Source: DASVHS01 sp035468985 (GTDB lineage: Bacteria > Acidobacteriota > Thermoanaerobaculia > Gp7-AA8). From it: a stretch of 64,000 nt of DNA. Position numbers and translations under genes: made by a program. Below the pieces are notes generated by a model, which was given only the letters and a program-made list of their open reading frames with translations, searched no databases and was not told where the DNA came from. Below are positions 8,480 through 17,005 of the stretch, in pieces. Location of the stretch: positions 1 through 64,000 of the forward strand of contig DATISF010000070.1 in assembly GCA_035468985.1 (NCBI GenBank), given 5' to 3'. Each line of letters starts with the position of its first letter. Position 1 is the first letter of the stretch.

Positions 8480-10102
8480 TCACCGCTTGACGATGCGGCG
8501 GCGCGCGGGACCGGTCGCAGTCGCCTGATGCGGCGCGCTGAATTCGGACGCGTTGCGCGCGACGAAGTCGTGGAAGTCGATCACCTGGTCCGTCGTCCCC
8601 GTGATCCACAGGCCGCGGAGATCTCCGTTCACGCGATGGACAAACCGGCCGGTGCTATCGGTGGCGACCGAACCGATGAACCGTTCGCCTTCCGAAACCG
8701 GGGCGCTATTCGCATAGAAGTACAGAGTCGCGGAGTAGTCGTAGCCGCTGACGACACCGGTCAACGCGCCCTTCCCGGTCACCACGGTTTGTCCCGAAGC
8801 CGGATCGAACGTGGCGGACTCGATCACCGGCGGGCTGAGCGAAAAGCTCGACGCACCGTCCATCCCGATGTCGATCGCCTGATTGTGATTGTGCGCGACG
8901 ATGTTCTCCAGAATCCGCACACCCGTGCTGTTCCGGTCGATTCCGATTCCGAACCCGCCGTTGAACTTGATGACATTCCCCTCGATCTGACCACCTCGGT
9001 ACAAGCCGCCCATGTTCGTGATCTGGATGCCGCTCGATCCGTTCGGCACACGGTCGTCGGATTTCGCGGCCAGGCCGATCCGATTGTTCGCGATCGTGAA
9101 CGGGTCCGTGAAGGTATCGAAGTTGATCCCGTTGCGACCGTTCCCGCTGATCACGTTTCCGGTAATCGTAATCGCGCCTCTCGTAGACGGCGAGGTACTG
9201 ATGCCGTGCAGCCCGTTCGGGACGGCGTGTGACCCCGTAGGGTCGGTGCCGATGTAATCGCGCTCGATGCTGCCGAGCGCGAGCATGACTCCGTTTTGCG
9301 CGAAGCCGCCGATCGCGAGACCGCGCACCTCCAGGAAGCCGGGTGTTCCCACTCCGTCGCAGACTCCGGCACGATCGCCCAGGAGAAACACTTCAGGACC
9401 GAGCGGATTGGTGTCGCCGGTGGCCGCGGTTTGCGTTTCACCGTCGATCGTCACGTGGTCGGCGGTGAAAACAGGCAGCGGCGACAGCGGCTCGATCGTG
9501 TACCAGCCTTGTGCCGGGACGGGGGGCGGCAAATTGAATGTGATGGAACACGGCGTAAAGACGTCGAATCTCGTGCATTCCGCGTTGATCTCGCTCACAA
9601 CCTCGCGCAGCGATCCCGGTCCGCTGTCTGCCGTGGATGTGACTTGGAACGGCTTGGCGAAGGCCACATCCTGGGCGACGCTTTCGAACAGGCCATTCGG
9701 CGCTTGTCCGAGGTTCACGAGAACCGTTTCCAGCAGGTAGTGCTGGGAGTAACGCGCCGTGATCGCGATCGTGGTGCTGGCATGCGCCTCGATTCCCGGC
9801 GTCGTGCAGTGAAGGGTGCCCGGACTGCCGTACGCTGCGTGGACGCACGACCACCCAGGCGCCGCGGTGACGGAAACGGCAGTGCCGGCCCGGTTGAGCG
9901 CGATATCCGTGAAGATTTCCTCTGCACGGAGATCCGCCGGATTCGAAACCGTGAACGTCAGCATCCCGTCGTTGTTCGCATCGAGTTGTTCTGGCGCCGA
10001 AATCGTCATCGTGACGTGCGGTATCGAGCTGGACGCGGCGGCGGAGCAAACGACGAACAGGAGCGCGAGAACGATGCGCGCGGGCCGATCAGGGCGAATC
10101 AT
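8480..10102 (-). CDS. Secreted right-handed beta-helix repeat protein
   Basis: A 540-aa exported protein with a signal peptide (IVLALLFVVCSAAAS). Residues ~30-130 look like a DUF11/CARDB-type beta domain (LTFTVSNPADLRAEEIF). This is followed by TADSGPGSLREVV, a motif that commonly opens parallel beta-helix surface proteins. Repeated N-x-I-x-x-N rungs follow (ITGNVISGNGRNGINFD, IANNRIGL, IEGNVIKFNGGFGIGID). Family members bind or cleave polysaccharide, but no lyase motif is recognised. It is probably an outer-surface or secreted protein of unknown ligand. Confidence 0.8.
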   Translation of the reverse strand: MIRPDRPARIVLALLFVVCSAAASSSIPHVTMTISAPEQLDANNDGMLTFTVSNPADLRAEEIFTDIALNRAGTAVSVTAAPGWSCVHAAYGSPGTLHCTTPGIEAHASTTIAITARYSQHYLLETVLVNLGQAPNGLFESVAQDVAFAKPFQVTSTADSGPGSLREVVSEINAECTRFDVFTPCSITFNLPPPVPAQGWYTIEPLSPLPVFTADHVTIDGETQTAATGDTNPLGPEVFLLGDRAGVCDGVGTPGFLEVRGLAIGGFAQNGVMLALGSIERDYIGTDPTGSHAVPNGLHGISTSPSTRGAITITGNVISGNGRNGINFDTFTDPFTIANNRIGLAAKSDDRVPNGSSGIQITNMGGLYRGGQIEGNVIKFNGGFGIGIDRNSTGVRILENIVAHNHNQAIDIGMDGASSFSLSPPVIESATFDPASGQTVVTGKGALTGVVSGYDYSATLYFYANSAPVSEGERFIGSVATDSTGRFVHRVNGDLRGLWITGTTDQVIDFHDFVARNASEFSAPHQATATGPARRRIVKR

Positions 10103-10136
10103 GAAAGAGCTCCGGCGCTCATTGTAGTCGGTTTGG

Positions 10137-11231
10137 CTAGTGCACGAATTTCCGGCGGTTCCGGATGTAGTCCGCCAAGATGTACTCGCCCAGCCGGTCG
10201 GGGGACGAGTAGAACGCGCGGCCGCGATTGATCTGCGACAACTGCTCGACGAAATTCACCAGCATCGGATCGGTCGCCAGCATGAACGTGGTGATCGGGA
10301 TGCCGGCGCGGCGGCAACGGTCGGCTTCTTCGAGCGTGCGGTTCACGATCTTCATGTCCAGTCCGAACGAATTCGTGTAGAGGTGTCCGTTCTCGAACAG
10401 CGCGGACGGCTTGCCGTCCGTGATCATGAAGATCTGCTTGTTGTTGTGCTTGCGCCGGCGGAGGATGCGCTGCGCGAGCTCGAGACCCGCCTTCGTGTTC
10501 GTGTGATACGGCCCGACCTTCACGTACGGGATCTCGGAGATCGGGACTTCGACCGCTTCGTCGCCGAACAGCAGGACGTCGATCGAGTCCTTCGGATACT
10601 TCGTCAGGATCAACTCGGTCAGCGCCAGCGCGACCTTCTTCGCGGGCGTGATGCGATCCTCGCCGTAGAGGATCATCGAGTGGGAGATGTCGATCATGAC
10701 GACCGTCGCGCAATTCGAGTTGTGCTCCGTCTCGAACACCTCCAGATCCTCCTCGGTGATCTCGATGTGATCGTCGGGGTCGTTGTGCTTCATGGCGTTC
10801 TGAAGCGTGCGGATGGAATCGAGCGACATCGGGTCGTCGCCGAACTGATACGGCCGCGTCTCGGTGAGCCGCTCCGTCCCCTGCCCCGCCGTCGGCACCG
10901 AGTGATAGCCGGTCAACGATTTCTGCAGGCCGCCGAAGATCTCGTCGAGGGCGTCGCGGCGGATCTGCCGCTCCCCGCCCGCCGCGAGCACGAGATTGCC
11001 GTTTGCATCCTTGCCGATCACGTTCTCTTCGGTGAGCCGCGCGAAAAACGCCTCGAGGTCGACGTCCTCGTCGATTAGACCGCGCTCCTGAAGGGCGCGC
11101 ATCCAGCGCATGGCCTCTTCGACGTCGCCCCCCGTCTGCAGGAGCAGATGATTGAAAAGGCGGCGCAGCCCCATCTCGGCAAGGATCTGGCGGATGAGGT
11201 CGGGATCGAGGTAGGAGTAACGCTGTCTCAC
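10137..11231 (-). CDS. VWA domain protein (ChlD/CoxE-like)
   Basis: A 364-aa protein with an N-terminal helical region and a C-terminal von Willebrand A domain. The MIDAS motif is intact: D181-I-S183-H-S185, a Thr in TNTKAG and an Asp in ITDGKPS. The GTG start at 11231 overlaps the stop of the preceding gene (GTGA), so an upstream extension is not supported. VWA proteins of this type work with MoxR/ChlI-type AAA+ ATPases to insert metals or remodel partners. An ATPase of that class is encoded three genes upstream in the same direction. Confidence 0.85.
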   Translation of the reverse strand: MRQRYSYLDPDLIRQILAEMGLRRLFNHLLLQTGGDVEEAMRWMRALQERGLIDEDVDLEAFFARLTEENVIGKDANGNLVLAAGGERQIRRDALDEIFGGLQKSLTGYHSVPTAGQGTERLTETRPYQFGDDPMSLDSIRTLQNAMKHNDPDDHIEITEEDLEVFETEHNSNCATVVMIDISHSMILYGEDRITPAKKVALALTELILTKYPKDSIDVLLFGDEAVEVPISEIPYVKVGPYHTNTKAGLELAQRILRRRKHNNKQIFMITDGKPSALFENGHLYTNSFGLDMKIVNRTLEEADRCRRAGIPITTFMLATDPMLVNFVEQLSQINRGRAFYSSPDRLGEYILADYIRNRRKFVH

Positions 11232-11641
11232 GCTTTTTTGAGTTTCTCGAGCCACTTGGCGATGCTGGGGTTGTTTGGCAAGTGCTCCTTCGCTTCTTCC
11301 AGCGTCGCCACGGCGTCGGCCTGACGATCCAGAACAAGCAGGATCTGTACACGCAATTCGACCAGGGCCTGGTAGAGCGTGAAATCGGTGACCTGCTGGC
11401 CGGACATCAATGACAGCGCGCGGTTCACGAACTTGAGCGCCGTTTCCGGTTTGGAGTCGAGCGCATCCGCGGCGAAGCGATGCAGCATCCGCGGCGAGTC
11501 GCCGAGGAATGATTTGGCATCGACGAACTGGTTGACAGCCTCGCGGACGAGCGTCTCCTGATCGGGAAACCAGCCGTCCCGGATGATGCGGTCGATTTGA
11601 CGTGCTAATTCCGTCGGAATCTCGGCGGCCACTTTGACCAT
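11228..11641 (-). CDS. Ribbon-helix-helix plus TPR-like protein
   Basis: A 137-aa protein. The N-terminal ~45 residues resemble a CopG-type ribbon-helix-helix (VAAEIPTELARQIDRIIRDG, ETLVREAVNQFV). The rest is helical and TPR-like (PETALKFVNRALSL, ADAVATLEEAKEHLPNNPSI). It overlaps the VWA gene by 4 bp, so the two are translationally coupled. It could tie expression or assembly of the VWA complex to DNA or to a partner protein. The fold calls are by eye. Confidence 0.7.
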   Translation of the reverse strand: MVKVAAEIPTELARQIDRIIRDGWFPDQETLVREAVNQFVDAKSFLGDSPRMLHRFAADALDSKPETALKFVNRALSLMSGQQVTDFTLYQALVELRVQILLVLDRQADAVATLEEAKEHLPNNPSIAKWLEKLKKA

Positions 11642-11654
11642 GTGGCCCGATTCT

Positions 11655-11722
11655 AAGGCAGAAGGCAGAGGGCAGAAGGCAGAAGTGACGCATCGGACAC
11701 TTCTGCCTTCTGCCTTCTTGCT
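11655..11722. repeat. Heptamer palindrome (GGCAGAA units)
   Basis: Tandem 7-bp units GGCAGAA (with one GGCAGAG) are followed after a 15-bp loop by the complementary TTCTGCC units. Together they form a long hairpin between the M1 peptidase stop and the next gene's start. It could act as an mRNA stabiliser or attenuator within the operon. Confidence 0.75.
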
Positions 11723-11723
11723 T

Positions 11724-13526
11724 CTACCTCAACAAATCGTCGATTGTCGCCTGCGAGAGCGGGTGATACGTCGGACGGGCCTTCGCGTAAATCCCCTTCG
11801 CCAGCGCCAGTCCCTCGGCCGTCGCGGCGAGCTTCGTGTAGAGCGGCTTGAGGTACTTGCGCCGTCCCTGACTCATGAGGAAGCCCTGCAGCGCCGGATA
11901 TCCCGGCGCGTAGTGATTGTCGATCGCGCGCTCGAGCCACGCCTCGAGGATCTCGCTATTACCCGTGACTGTGAAATGAAACTGCCCGTCCAGCGTCTCC
12001 ATCTGCGACGCCGTCAGCGCCGCCGGCAGGCCCCGGATGAAGTGGATCCATTGATGCGTCACCCATCCGCGCGTGTCGAGCGACGACGGCGGCGTGCCGT
12101 TGCGCCACGCCTCGATCTGGGCGTCGACTCTGGCGAACCCGTCCGCGCGCGGCTTCGGCGCGTCTGCCGGCAGCCCCGGACCGTGAATCCATGCATCGAT
12201 GTCGATCGCCTGCACCGGCAGCTCCGCCTTCAGAATCTCGACGAAGCGCTCCGTCGACATCGACTGGAACGCATGCCGATCGAAATACGACCGCAGGAAG
12301 CGATCGAACGTCTCGCGTCCGACGGTCTCCTCGATCAGGCGCAGGAACAGCGCGCCTTTCTCGTACGGCACGACGGAAGGTGCGTCGTCCGGATTTCTCC
12401 CGATCCAGTGGATCTGCAGGCCCTGATCTTCCGGCGCGATCTCCGCGAGCTCTGTCTGCAGATCGTTGCCGCCGAGGAGGTATTCCATCTCGGAGAACTC
12501 GTGGCCGTAGAGTTTCTCGTCGATCCGGCGCTCAATGTAGGTCGTGACCCCTTCGTTCAGCCAGAAGTCGTCCCAGGTCGCATTGGTGACGAGATTTCCC
12601 GACCACGAGTGCGCGAGCTCGTGCGCGACGACGGACACCAGCGAACGGTCGCCGGCGATGAGCGTCGGCGTGAGAAACGTGAGCCGCGGGTTTTCCATCC
12701 CGCCGTACGGAAAGCTCGGCGGCAGCACGAGAATGTCGTAACGCGACCACCGGTACGGCCCATCCAGCGACTCCACGGCCTCGATCATCTTCGGGATGTC
12801 GGCAAATTCGCGATGCGCCTTCTCGATCATCGCCGGCTCGGCGTAAACACCGGTAGTCTTGCTGAACGAACGAAACTCGATGTCGCCGACCGCAAGCGCG
12901 AGCAGGTACGCGGGAATCGGTTGCGGCATGTGAAAACGATAGACGCCGCTCGCGTTCTTCTTCCGCGGATTCTCCGCGCTCATGATCGCGACCAGATCCT
13001 TCGGCACGCGAATGGTGGCGTCATACGTGAATCGGATCTGCGGCGAATCCTGAATCGGAACCCACGATCGCGCGTTGATCGCCTCGGACTGCGAGAGCAG
13101 ATAGGGACGCTTCTTCCCCGCGGTCTGCGCGGACTCGAGCCACTGCAACGCGCTGGCCTCGGGATGGGTCTGGTAATCGATCGTCACGACGCGCGTTTTC
13201 GGCGTGATGTCGATGATGAGCGGCGTGCCGAGGATCGGGTCGGTCTTGCCGAGTTTGAACGGAGCGCTGACCTTGCGGATCGTCAGATCACGCGTGTCGA
13301 GTACGAGCTGTTTCGCTCCCGGCGTGATCTGCAGCTTCGCGGTCCCGATCAGCTTCTTCGCGGCGAAGTCGACGCGGAGGTCGAGATTCAGGTGCTCGAC
13401 ACGGACAAGCTCCGGCTGCGCGTACGAGTGAGGGTCGTGTTTGACGAGTGGGGCACCGGCACTCTTGCCGGTGCTGGCGAGAAGAAGCACAGACAAGAGT
13501 GTCTGTGCCGCGCGACTGGTTCTCAC
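11724..13526 (-). CDS. M1 family metallopeptidase
   Basis: A 600-aa zinc aminopeptidase. The exopeptidase motif GGMEN is at 275-279, the zinc site HELAH at 302-306 and the third ligand E325 (NEGVTTY). An N-terminal hydrophobic stretch (AAQTLLSVLLLASTG) suggests export. The GTG start overlaps the stop of the AAA+ gene (GTGA). The enzyme removes N-terminal residues from peptides. Its position between the AAA+ ATPase and VWA genes is unusual, and a link to their function is only inferred from coupling. Confidence 0.92.
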   Translation of the reverse strand: MRTSRAAQTLLSVLLLASTGKSAGAPLVKHDPHSYAQPELVRVEHLNLDLRVDFAAKKLIGTAKLQITPGAKQLVLDTRDLTIRKVSAPFKLGKTDPILGTPLIIDITPKTRVVTIDYQTHPEASALQWLESAQTAGKKRPYLLSQSEAINARSWVPIQDSPQIRFTYDATIRVPKDLVAIMSAENPRKKNASGVYRFHMPQPIPAYLLALAVGDIEFRSFSKTTGVYAEPAMIEKAHREFADIPKMIEAVESLDGPYRWSRYDILVLPPSFPYGGMENPRLTFLTPTLIAGDRSLVSVVAHELAHSWSGNLVTNATWDDFWLNEGVTTYIERRIDEKLYGHEFSEMEYLLGGNDLQTELAEIAPEDQGLQIHWIGRNPDDAPSVVPYEKGALFLRLIEETVGRETFDRFLRSYFDRHAFQSMSTERFVEILKAELPVQAIDIDAWIHGPGLPADAPKPRADGFARVDAQIEAWRNGTPPSSLDTRGWVTHQWIHFIRGLPAALTASQMETLDGQFHFTVTGNSEILEAWLERAIDNHYAPGYPALQGFLMSQGRRKYLKPLYTKLAATAEGLALAKGIYAKARPTYHPLSQATIDDLLR

Positions 13527-15103
13527 TTGACCGTTCGCAGCACGTTGAACTTCATCAGCTCATGGAACGTGATCGTGGAGTCGAGGTCCTCGCGGGCCAG
13601 CCGCAGCGCCTGGTGCAGTCCTTCGAGGAGCATCTCCATCCAGAACGCCAACTCTTCCTGGCGAGGGGCCGGCATGTACTTCGCCGCGGTCTCCGACAAC
13701 TTCGGGACGCGCTTCAGCTCCGCGAAATGCTTCGCGAACGGCGTCTCGTCCGAGAGCGTGATCTTGTTCCCTTCCATGAACCACGCCAGGATCGACTCGT
13801 AGTTCGGCTCCTGCCGCTTGTCCTTCGGCGCTTCCTCGCGCGGCGGCGGCTCCTTCTTGGTCTGCTGTCTGCGCCTGCCCGCGAATGCGTCGTCCATGTC
13901 GTCCTGGTCGACTTCGTGGCGGCCGCGCTCGTTGCGCGAACCGGCGCGCTCGACCGGCGGGAACTTCTGCTCGAAGAGCTTGGCGACCGCCGTTCCGATC
14001 AGCTTGCGGGCGACCACTTCCGCCCCCTGCTGCTCGCCCTCGTACACCATCTCCACTTTTCCGGTGATCGCCGGCAGCACCATGGCCAGGTCGGAGAGGC
14101 GCGGGAAAACGTGGCGATCGCCCGTCAGCGCGGCGCGGCGCTCGAGGTTCGATTGCAGCAACTCCAGCGCGGCGATCGTCAGGCGAGCGGAGACGCCGGA
14201 AGACTGGTCGACCAGCTCCGATTCGCGCGCGGCGAACGCGATCGACTCGATGAGATCGCGCATGTAAACCGGGATCTCGATCATCGCCGGCGCGTCGCGC
14301 TCGGTCCACGCTTCCTGCTCCGTGATCCGCCGTGCGGTCTCGATCTTCTGCGGATAGTGCGTGAGGATCTGCGAGTCGATGCGATCTTTCAGCGGCGTGA
14401 TGATGTTCCCACGGCTCGTGTAATCCTCGGGATTCGCGCTGAAGACCAGCACGATGTCCATCGGAATCCGCACCGGGAATCCGCGAATCTGCAGATCGCG
14501 CTCCTCGAGGATGTTCAGCAGCGCCACCTGAATGCGCGGCGCGAGGTCCGGAAGCTCGTTGATGGCGAAGATACCGCGGTTCGTGCGCGGAATGATGCCG
14601 TAGTGGATGACTTCTTCGTCCGCGTACGTCAGCCGCTGGTTGGCGGCCTTGATCGGATCGATGTCCCCGACGAGATCGGCCACGGTGACGTCGGGCGTGG
14701 CCAGCTTTTCGCGGTAGCGGTCCTCGCGGCGGATCCACTCGATCGGAAGATCGTCGCCCTTCTCCGTCGCCAGACGGCGGCAGCGCTTGCACGACGGCAG
14801 GAACGGCGAATCGTTGATCTCGCATCCGGTGATGATCGGAATCTGCTCGTCCAGCAGCATCGTCAGCGAACGGAGGATGCGCGTCTTGGCCTGACCGCGA
14901 AGCCCGAGAAGAATGACGTCGTGCTTCGACAAAATCGCGTTGTGCAGGGCCGGGATGACCGTCCGCTCGTATCCGTGAATGCCGGGGAATACGTTCTCCC
15001 CCTTGGCGATCTTGCCGAGAAGATTGGCGCGCATCTCGTCCTTGACGGAGCGGACTTTGTAGCCTGAATTGCGGAGCTCACCGAGGGTGTGGATGGGGGT
15101 CAT
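13523..15103 (-). CDS. AAA+ ATPase of the MoxR/magnesium-chelatase ChlI type
   Basis: A 526-aa ATPase. The Walker A-like GLRGQAKTR is at 67-75. The Walker B region reads IFAINELPDL, and sensor-1 is FSANPEDYTSRG. Two Cys pairs in an insert (C94, C105, C108, with CKRCRR) suggest a small zinc site. A charged linker (about residues 405-440) precedes a helical C-terminal domain. ATPases of this class pair with VWA proteins, and one is encoded downstream. The partner substrate is unknown. No bacteriochlorophyll or cobalamin genes are nearby, so a true magnesium chelatase role is unlikely. Confidence 0.85.
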   Translation of the reverse strand: MTPIHTLGELRNSGYKVRSVKDEMRANLLGKIAKGENVFPGIHGYERTVIPALHNAILSKHDVILLGLRGQAKTRILRSLTMLLDEQIPIITGCEINDSPFLPSCKRCRRLATEKGDDLPIEWIRREDRYREKLATPDVTVADLVGDIDPIKAANQRLTYADEEVIHYGIIPRTNRGIFAINELPDLAPRIQVALLNILEERDLQIRGFPVRIPMDIVLVFSANPEDYTSRGNIITPLKDRIDSQILTHYPQKIETARRITEQEAWTERDAPAMIEIPVYMRDLIESIAFAARESELVDQSSGVSARLTIAALELLQSNLERRAALTGDRHVFPRLSDLAMVLPAITGKVEMVYEGEQQGAEVVARKLIGTAVAKLFEQKFPPVERAGSRNERGRHEVDQDDMDDAFAGRRRQQTKKEPPPREEAPKDKRQEPNYESILAWFMEGNKITLSDETPFAKHFAELKRVPKLSETAAKYMPAPRQEELAFWMEMLLEGLHQALRLAREDLDSTITFHELMKFNVLRTVK

Positions 15104-15138
15104 GGAGCGAGCAGGTTAAGCGGGGTGAAGGAACGTTG

Positions 15139-15235
15139 CAAGCTCGGGATTCGGGATTCGGGATTCGGGATTCGGGAAGTCACGTTTCTCCCCCCGAATC
15201 CCGAATCTCGAGTCCCGAATCCCGATTGAATTCGT
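15139..15235. repeat. Heptamer repeat pair (TTCGGGA units), partly coding
   Basis: Four tandem TTCGGGA-type units at about 15146-15177 are followed by complementary TCCCGAA-type units at about 15192-15230. The second half encodes the last residues of the peptidyl-tRNA hydrolase (SGLEIRDSGGET), so the array has extended that protein. Confidence 0.8.
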
Positions 15236-15779
15236 TCATGGCCCGTTTCAAATCTCCGCGCGCAAACAACAGCAGCGCCTCCACCGATCGCTCCACGGCC
15301 CTCTTCACCACCGGCTCTTCGTCCGCCGTGAATTCGCCGAGAACGTAGTCGCGCAGGCGGCCGGTGCTGTCGACGCCGCCGATGCCGATGCGCAGCCGCG
15401 CGAACTTCTCGCTGCCGAGGGCGCCCACAATCGAGCGCATCCCGTTGTGCGTGCCGGCGGAACCGCTCGCGCGAATCCGCAGCCTGCCGAGCGGAAGATC
15501 GATGTCGTCGTAGACCACGATCAGCTCGTCGAGCGATTCGCAGTACGCATTCAGCAGCAGCCGCACCGCGTCGCCCGAGAGATTCATGTACGTGAGCGGC
15601 TTGGCCACGAGCACGCTCCCCCCCGCCACCCTCCCCTCGCCGGTCATGGCGCTCTTCTCGTGCTTGTCGACGCGGATACGGAACTTCGCGGCAAACGCGT
15701 CGATCGCCATCCAGCCGACGTTGTGGCGGCTTCCGGCGTACTCAGGTCCCGGATTTCCGAGGCCGACGATCAGCTTCAT
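15180..15779 (-). CDS. pth: Peptidyl-tRNA hydrolase
   Basis: A 199-aa enzyme that recycles stalled peptidyl-tRNA. The N-terminus MKLIVGLGNPGPEY and the catalytic His in SRHNVGWMAID are diagnostic; the Asp in VYDDIDLPLGRLR and Asn in THNGMRS are also present. Length is normal up to about residue 185. The final ~14 residues are encoded by a heptamer repeat and are probably a repeat-derived extension, not native sequence. Confidence 0.95.
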   Translation of the reverse strand: MKLIVGLGNPGPEYAGSRHNVGWMAIDAFAAKFRIRVDKHEKSAMTGEGRVAGGSVLVAKPLTYMNLSGDAVRLLLNAYCESLDELIVVYDDIDLPLGRLRIRASGSAGTHNGMRSIVGALGSEKFARLRIGIGGVDSTGRLRDYVLGEFTADEEPVVKRAVERSVEALLLFARGDLKRAMNEFNRDSGLEIRDSGGET

Positions 15780-15800
15780 CTTCTTGGTAGTGTATCGGGT

Positions 15801-15847
15801 GGAGCCCCGGCTTCGACCGGGAACGCACCGGCTGAAGCCGGCGCTCC
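15801..15847. repeat. Intergenic inverted repeat between divergent genes
   Basis: GGAGCCCCGGCTTCGACCGG and its near complement CCGGCTGAAGCCGGCGCTCC flank a 7-bp loop. They lie between the start of pth and the start of the divergent phosphatase gene. It may be a small dispersed repeat or an operator-like hairpin. Confidence 0.55.
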
Positions 15848-15874
15848 ATCCTGCTAAGCTAGCCGTCCCTTCCT

Positions 15875-17005
15875 ATGGAGACCCGCCAGCGGATCGTCCT
15901 CATCGACGACAACGCCAACGACCTCGCCGTGACCCGCCGCTTTCTCGAGCGCAGCGGCTACTCCGTTCTGACGACACAATCGGGTGACGAGGGGTTGAAG
16001 CTCATCGAACAGAACCTTCCCGACGCGATCGTCGTCGACTATCGGATGCCGGTCATGGATGGTTTCGAAGTCACGCGGCGCATCAAAGCCGATCCACGGC
16101 TGCAGACCATTCCCGTGCTCATGCTCACCGGAGCCGACTCGGCCGAATCCATCGTCCAGGGTCTCGGAGCGGGAGCGGACGATTACGTGACCAAAGGATC
16201 GGCAACGCCAGTCCTTCTGGCGCGCTTGCAGACGCTTCTTCGCGTGAAGGCCTACCAGGATCAGCTCCGCCGCATGAATCAGCAGATGCGGCGCGATCTC
16301 GACATGGCCCGCCGGGTGCAGGAGGCGCTCGTGCCGTCCGGCGCGTTCCGGACGCCGCAGGTCGAGATCCGCTCCGCGTACATCCCGAGTGCGGTCCTCT
16401 CCGGCGACTTCTACGATTACTTCGCGCTCGACGGGTCGATGTACCTGTTCGTCGCCGACGTCTCGGGTCACGGCCTCCCGGCGGCAATCCTCGTGTCGTT
16501 GCTCAAGAGCTACATCCACACCGAGGCGGATCCCGATCGTTCGCTGGCCGAGTTCATGTCGCGGCTGAATGACTTCCTGTTCAGCGTCAGCCTTCCGACG
16601 CAGTTCGCGACGGCCCAGGTCTTCCGCTTCGATGGCGACCGCAACGTCGTCTACGCGAACGCGGCGCATCCGGCCTTTCTCCTGCACAAGCCGGCAACGC
16701 GTGAGACCCTCACCTTCGAGCAGCCCAGCAATCTGCTCGGCGCCATGCCGCACATGGACTTCGAGGAGCACCGCATCACCGTCTCGCCGGGCGACACACT
16801 GTTCGTCTACACCGACGGCCTCACCGACCGCCGCAACGCCAAGGGAGAGTTCTATTCGATCGATCGCGTGGCCCGGCTGCTGGAAAAGTGCAGCGGAGGC
16901 GATACCTCAGCCGTTTATGACGCGATCTTCCGCGACGTCACGGGATTCACGGCCACGGAAGACTTTCGCGACGACATCGCATTTGTGGTGTCACGATTCC
17001 AATGA
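15875..17005 (+). CDS. Response regulator with PP2C-type (RsbU-like) phosphatase domain
   Basis: A 376-aa regulator. The receiver domain covers residues 5-125, with phosphoacceptor D55, acidic D11/D12, T85 and K107. A short coiled coil (QDQLRRMNQQMRRDLDMARR) connects to a SpoIIE/RsbU-type PP2C phosphatase domain: SGDFYDYF, VADVSGHGLPAAIL and DTLFVYTDGLTD supply the metal-binding Asp residues. Such proteins dephosphorylate anti-sigma antagonists in partner-switching cascades. No antagonist or kinase is adjacent. Its stop overlaps the next start (ATGA). Confidence 0.9.
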   Translation: METRQRIVLIDDNANDLAVTRRFLERSGYSVLTTQSGDEGLKLIEQNLPDAIVVDYRMPVMDGFEVTRRIKADPRLQTIPVLMLTGADSAESIVQGLGAGADDYVTKGSATPVLLARLQTLLRVKAYQDQLRRMNQQMRRDLDMARRVQEALVPSGAFRTPQVEIRSAYIPSAVLSGDFYDYFALDGSMYLFVADVSGHGLPAAILVSLLKSYIHTEADPDRSLAEFMSRLNDFLFSVSLPTQFATAQVFRFDGDRNVVYANAAHPAFLLHKPATRETLTFEQPSNLLGAMPHMDFEEHRITVSPGDTLFVYTDGLTDRRNAKGEFYSIDRVARLLEKCSGGDTSAVYDAIFRDVTGFTATEDFRDDIAFVVSRFQ

